Shown here one piece after another: positions 62,028 to 64,000 of a DNA stretch of 64,000 nt; the first letter of the stretch is position 1; each line of letters opens with the position of its first letter. Origin of the DNA: Achromobacter denitrificans NBRC 15125. Lineage in GTDB: Bacteria > Pseudomonadota > Gammaproteobacteria > Burkholderiales > Burkholderiaceae_B. The notes below the pieces were generated by a model. It was not told the DNA's origin. It saw nothing but the letters and a program-made list of their open reading frames with translations, and ran no database searches. The stretch lies in assembly GCF_001571365.1 (NCBI RefSeq), contig NZ_BCTQ01000013.1, forward strand, positions 62,001-126,000, given 5' to 3'. The translations under genes were made by a program, and so were the position numbers.

Positions 62028-62388
62028 CCTGCCTGCTTGATTTATTTACGTTTTTCGTATTAGAATCTACGTCTTCACATGAAGTTTCCCGTGCGGGACT
62101 ACTATGCTTTGTAGTTCAGCACTCTGACCCCAACTGCGTAGTCCAGACTAACGTCTGGAGATTTCCCTGGATCAGCGGTTTCAATCCACGATCCCAGGAA
62201 TTTTCGCGGGTGGCAGGCAGCGGGTATAAGCACAGGGCGAGCCGGCCAAGCTGGCGCGCCTCATCCACTAAGACTGGGTGGCCGGCAAAGCAGCACAGCG
62301 ACGAGCTCGCAGTGTTCACAGCCCGGCGGCTGAAACCCCGTCTACCCCCCAAGCGATGCGCGCAAGAACGACACGAAGAGGTGCATCC
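62028..62388 (+). other. rpmB upstream region with long structured leader
   Basis: No gene is seen in these 361 bases. A promoter lies at the left end, leaving an apparent leader of about 315 bases before rpmB. The leader contains TCCAGAC-TAAC-GTCTGGA (62142-62159) and an adjacent stem CCTGGATC / GATCCCAGG (62166-62173, 62190-62198) followed by AATTTTC. These could form an attenuator or autoregulatory site. Confidence 0.45.
62037..62066 (+). promoter_or_regulatory. Sigma-70 promoter for rpmBG
   Basis: TTGATT (62037-62042), an 18-base AT-rich spacer and TAGAAT (62061-62066, five of six consensus positions) form the best promoter match in the window. It lies just after the exporter stop and points to rpmB. 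Confidence 0.6.
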
Positions 62389-62625
62389 ATGGCACGCGTA
62401 TGCCAAGTGACCGGCAAAGGCCCGATGGTGGGCAACAATGTTTCGCACGCGAACAACAAGACCAAGCGTCGCTTCCTGCCCAACCTGCAATCGCGCCGGT
62501 TCTGGGTTGAAAGCGAAAACCGCTGGGTCCGCCTGCGTGTTTCGGCCAAGGCCATCCGCACGATCGACAAGAACGGCATCGACGCCGTCCTGGCCGACCT
62601 GCGTGCCCGCGGCGAAATCGCCTAA
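62389..62625 (+). CDS. rpmB: 50S ribosomal protein L28
   Basis: A 78-residue ribosomal protein. The start [20 protein letters not shown], then the [30 protein letters not shown] core and the C-terminal [20 protein letters not shown] match L28 along its full length. The ATG at 62389 is preceded by GAAGAGG. It is followed 37 bases later by rpmG, the conserved pairing of L28 and L33, and the two end in a strong terminator. Confidence 0.97.
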   Translation: MARVCQVTGKGPMVGNNVSHANNKTKRRFLPNLQSRRFWVESENRWVRLRVSAKAIRTIDKNGIDAVLADLRARGEIA

Positions 62626-62662
62626 TCGGCCATCCCGCCAATCTACATACTAGGAGCACGAC

Positions 62663-62830
62663 ATGGCCAAAGGTATCCGCGAAAAGATCAAGCTCGAGTC
62701 GACCGCCGGCACGGGTCATTTCTACACGACCACCAAGAACAAGCGCAACATGCCCGAGAAGATGCTGATCAAGAAGTTTGATCCCGTCGCTCGCAAGCAC
62801 GTCGACTACAAGGAAACCAAGCTGAAGTAA
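62663..62830 (+). CDS. rpmG: 50S ribosomal protein L33
   Basis: A 55-residue ribosomal protein: [20 protein letters not shown], then [35 protein letters not shown]. The zinc-binding cysteines of some L33 forms are absent, so this is the cysteine-free (zinc-independent) form. TAGGAG precedes the ATG. It is the second gene of the rpmBG operon and ends 25 bases before the terminator. Confidence 0.97.
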   Translation: MAKGIREKIKLESTAGTGHFYTTTKNKRNMPEKMLIKKFDPVARKHVDYKETKLK

Positions 62831-62855
62831 TTCAGCCGGTTTCCCTGGAAGCGCG

Positions 62856-62882
62856 AAAAAGCCCTGCATTGCAGGGCTTTTT
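62856..62882. terminator. Bidirectional Rho-independent terminator after rpmG
   Basis: GCCCTGCA / TGCAGGGC forms a GC-rich stem (62861-62877) flanked by AAAAA (62856-62860) and TTTTT (62878-62882). It is a textbook intrinsic terminator for rpmBG and could also work on the minus strand. Confidence 0.92.
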
Positions 62883-63011
62883 CATTTCCGAAAGCGGGCA
62901 TTTCCCGCCTTGTCGGCCCGGCGTTATTGCCGCACGGCGAAAACACATGCTTCAATTGGGCCGCCGCCCCTCGCCCCGAGGGGCCCGATTCCTTTCGACG
63001 CGATACCTGCC

Positions 63012-64000
63012 ATGCTCCGTCCCTGCCTCACTCTGCTGCGCCGCGCGCTGGCGCCGGCACTCCTGGCCCTGGCGCTGACGCCGTCCGCCCACGCCAAAGA
63101 CAAGGAGCCGCCGATCCGCATCGGCGAGATCAACAGCTACAAGGCCATCCCCGCCTTCCTCGGCCCCTACAAGAAGGGCTGGCAACTGGCGCTGGAGCAG
63201 GTCAACGCCGAAGGCGGCGTGCTCGGCAGGAAGCTGGAAGTCATTTCGCGCGACGACAACGGCAACCCGGGCGATTCGGTGCGCGCCGCGCAGGAATTGC
63301 TGGCCCGCGAAAAGGTCGAGCTGCTGTTCGGCGGTTTTCTGTCCAATACCGGCCTGGCGCTGACGGATTTCGCCAAGCAGCAGCAGGTGTTCTTCCTGGC
63401 GGCCGAGCCGCTCACGGACAAGATCACCTGGCAGGACGGCAACCGCTATACGTACCGGCTGCGTCCCTCCACCTGGATGCACGTGGCGGCCCTGGCCCCC
63501 AAGGCCCTGACCCTGCGCAAGAAGCGCTGGGCCATCGTCTACCCCAACTATGAGTACGGGCAGTCGGCCGTGGCCACGTTCAAGGCCATGATGACGGCCT
63601 TCCAGTCCGACGTGGAGTTCGTGGCCGAGCAGGCCGTGCCGCTGGGCAAGGTGGACGCCGGCGCAGTCGTGCAGGCGCTGGCCGACGCCAAGCCCGACGC
63701 AATCTTCAACGTGCTGTTCGCGGCCGACCTGACCCGCTTCGTGCGCGAGGGCAACACGCGCGGCCTGTTCGAGAACCGCGCGGTGGTCTCGGTGCTCTCG
63801 GGCGAGCCGGAATACCTGGAGCCCCTGGGCGCCGACACGCCCACCGGCTGGATCGTCACCGGCTATCCCTGGTATGCGATCGACACCCCGGCCAACACGG
63901 CCTTCGTCGAAGCCTACCGGAAGCGCTACAACGAAACCCCGAAGGTGGGTTCGGTCGTCGGCTACGCCTCGCTCATGTCCATCGCCGAAGGCCTGAAGGC
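63012..64000 (+). CDS. Branched-chain amino-acid-type ABC substrate-binding protein (LivK-like), cut by window edge
   Basis: At least 329 residues, with no stop before the window ends. A signal peptide (LRRALAPALLALALTPSAHA) is followed by a type I periplasmic-binding fold: PIRIGEINSYKAIPAFLGPYKKGWQLALEQVNAEGGVLGRKLEVISRDDNGNPGDSVRAAQELL, then GFLSNTGLALTDFAKQQQVFFLAAEPLTDKI and RWAIVYPNYEYGQSAVATFKAMM. This is the Leu/Ile/Val receptor family (Peripla_BP_6), which in this bacterial group also binds aromatic acids, amides and urea. Its transporter partners should lie beyond the edge. The start at 63012 has no strong ribosome-binding site but gives a good signal peptide. Confidence 0.9.
   Translation, partial: MLRPCLTLLRRALAPALLALALTPSAHAKDKEPPIRIGEINSYKAIPAFLGPYKKGWQLALEQVNAEGGVLGRKLEVISRDDNGNPGDSVRAAQELLAREKVELLFGGFLSNTGLALTDFAKQQQVFFLAAEPLTDKITWQDGNRYTYRLRPSTWMHVAALAPKALTLRKKRWAIVYPNYEYGQSAVATFKAMMTAFQSDVEFVAEQAVPLGKVDAGAVVQALADAKPDAIFNVLFAADLTRFVREGNTRGLFENRAVVSVLSGEPEYLEPLGADTPTGWIVTGYPWYAIDTPANTAFVEAYRKRYNETPKVGSVVGYASLMSIAEGLK

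Noticed and set aside
1-64000. Mobile elements, tRNA/rRNA genes and CRISPR arrays
   Set aside because: Reading through the window showed no transposase, integrase, direct-repeat spacer array, tRNA cloverleaf or rRNA-like stretch. The only notable local composition shifts are short AT-rich control regions.

Overview
The window is high-GC bacterial DNA that looks like a Bordetella/Achromobacter-type member of the Alcaligenaceae (Burkholderiales). I infer this from four orphan Bug/TctC-type periplasmic binding proteins that have no TctAB permease beside them, the many CaiB/BaiF CoA-transferases paired with LysR regulators, FecIR-type iron systems with PepSY membrane proteins, and GC-rich intergenic repeats of the kind common in that family. 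No rRNA, tRNA, insertion sequence, prophage or CRISPR array is visible. All genes look intact except the last, which the window edge cuts.

Layout. (1) 1-6.6 kb: an acyl-CoA dehydrogenase divergent from a LysR regulator, then a leftward operon caiB - crotonase - bug - bug for a CoA-activated carboxylic acid. (2) 6.6-19.7 kb: an iron-acquisition island. It holds two complete FecI/FecR/TonB-transducer sets facing each other, two PepSY inner-membrane proteins (one with DUF3325, one with DUF3649) and a PPOX-type flavoprotein. Fur-box-like sequences precede both sigma factors and the flavoprotein. (3) 19.9-22.1 kb: an NfeD serine protease and slipin pair. (4) 22.2-40.2 kb: a GntR regulator facing a 17-kb rightward cluster. 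The cluster contains an aminotransferase, pxpBCA, a five-component Dpp/Opp-type ABC importer (binding protein, two permeases, fused double ATPase), a carbamoylase-type amidase, a D-2-hydroxyacid dehydrogenase, an N-formylglutamate-deformylase-like hydrolase, a degenerate biotinyl-domain protein, a true biotin carrier protein, a biotin carboxylase, a second aminotransferase, a RidA protein and a DapA-like lyase. (5) 40.2-48.7 kb: a leftward operon encoding a full acyl-CoA oxidation spiral (two acyl-CoA ligases, an acyl-CoA dehydrogenase, a two-subunit MaoC hydratase, an SDR dehydrogenase and a thiolase) with an AraC regulator. (6) 48.9-54.9 kb: two small CoA-transferase/Bug units around a LysR regulator. 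(7) 55-58.9 kb: a tautomerase and the glycine-betaine importer proXWV. (8) 59.4-64 kb: cyclopropane fatty acid synthase, a Bcr/CflA-type exporter, ribosomal proteins rpmB-rpmG with a bidirectional terminator, and the start of a branched-chain amino-acid-type binding protein.

The most interesting system is region 4. PxpB and PxpC are homologous to the two halves of the carboxyltransferase domain of urea carboxylase. Here they share one apparent regulon with a stand-alone biotin carboxylase, a biotin carrier and a carrier-like protein whose biotin lysine is replaced, while no conventional carboxyltransferase gene is present. This suggests a split, biotin-dependent, carboxylation-coupled ring-opening enzyme for an imported lactam, cyclic imide or modified amino acid, rather than plain 5-oxoprolinase. 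That is inference; the gene content and motifs are directly visible.
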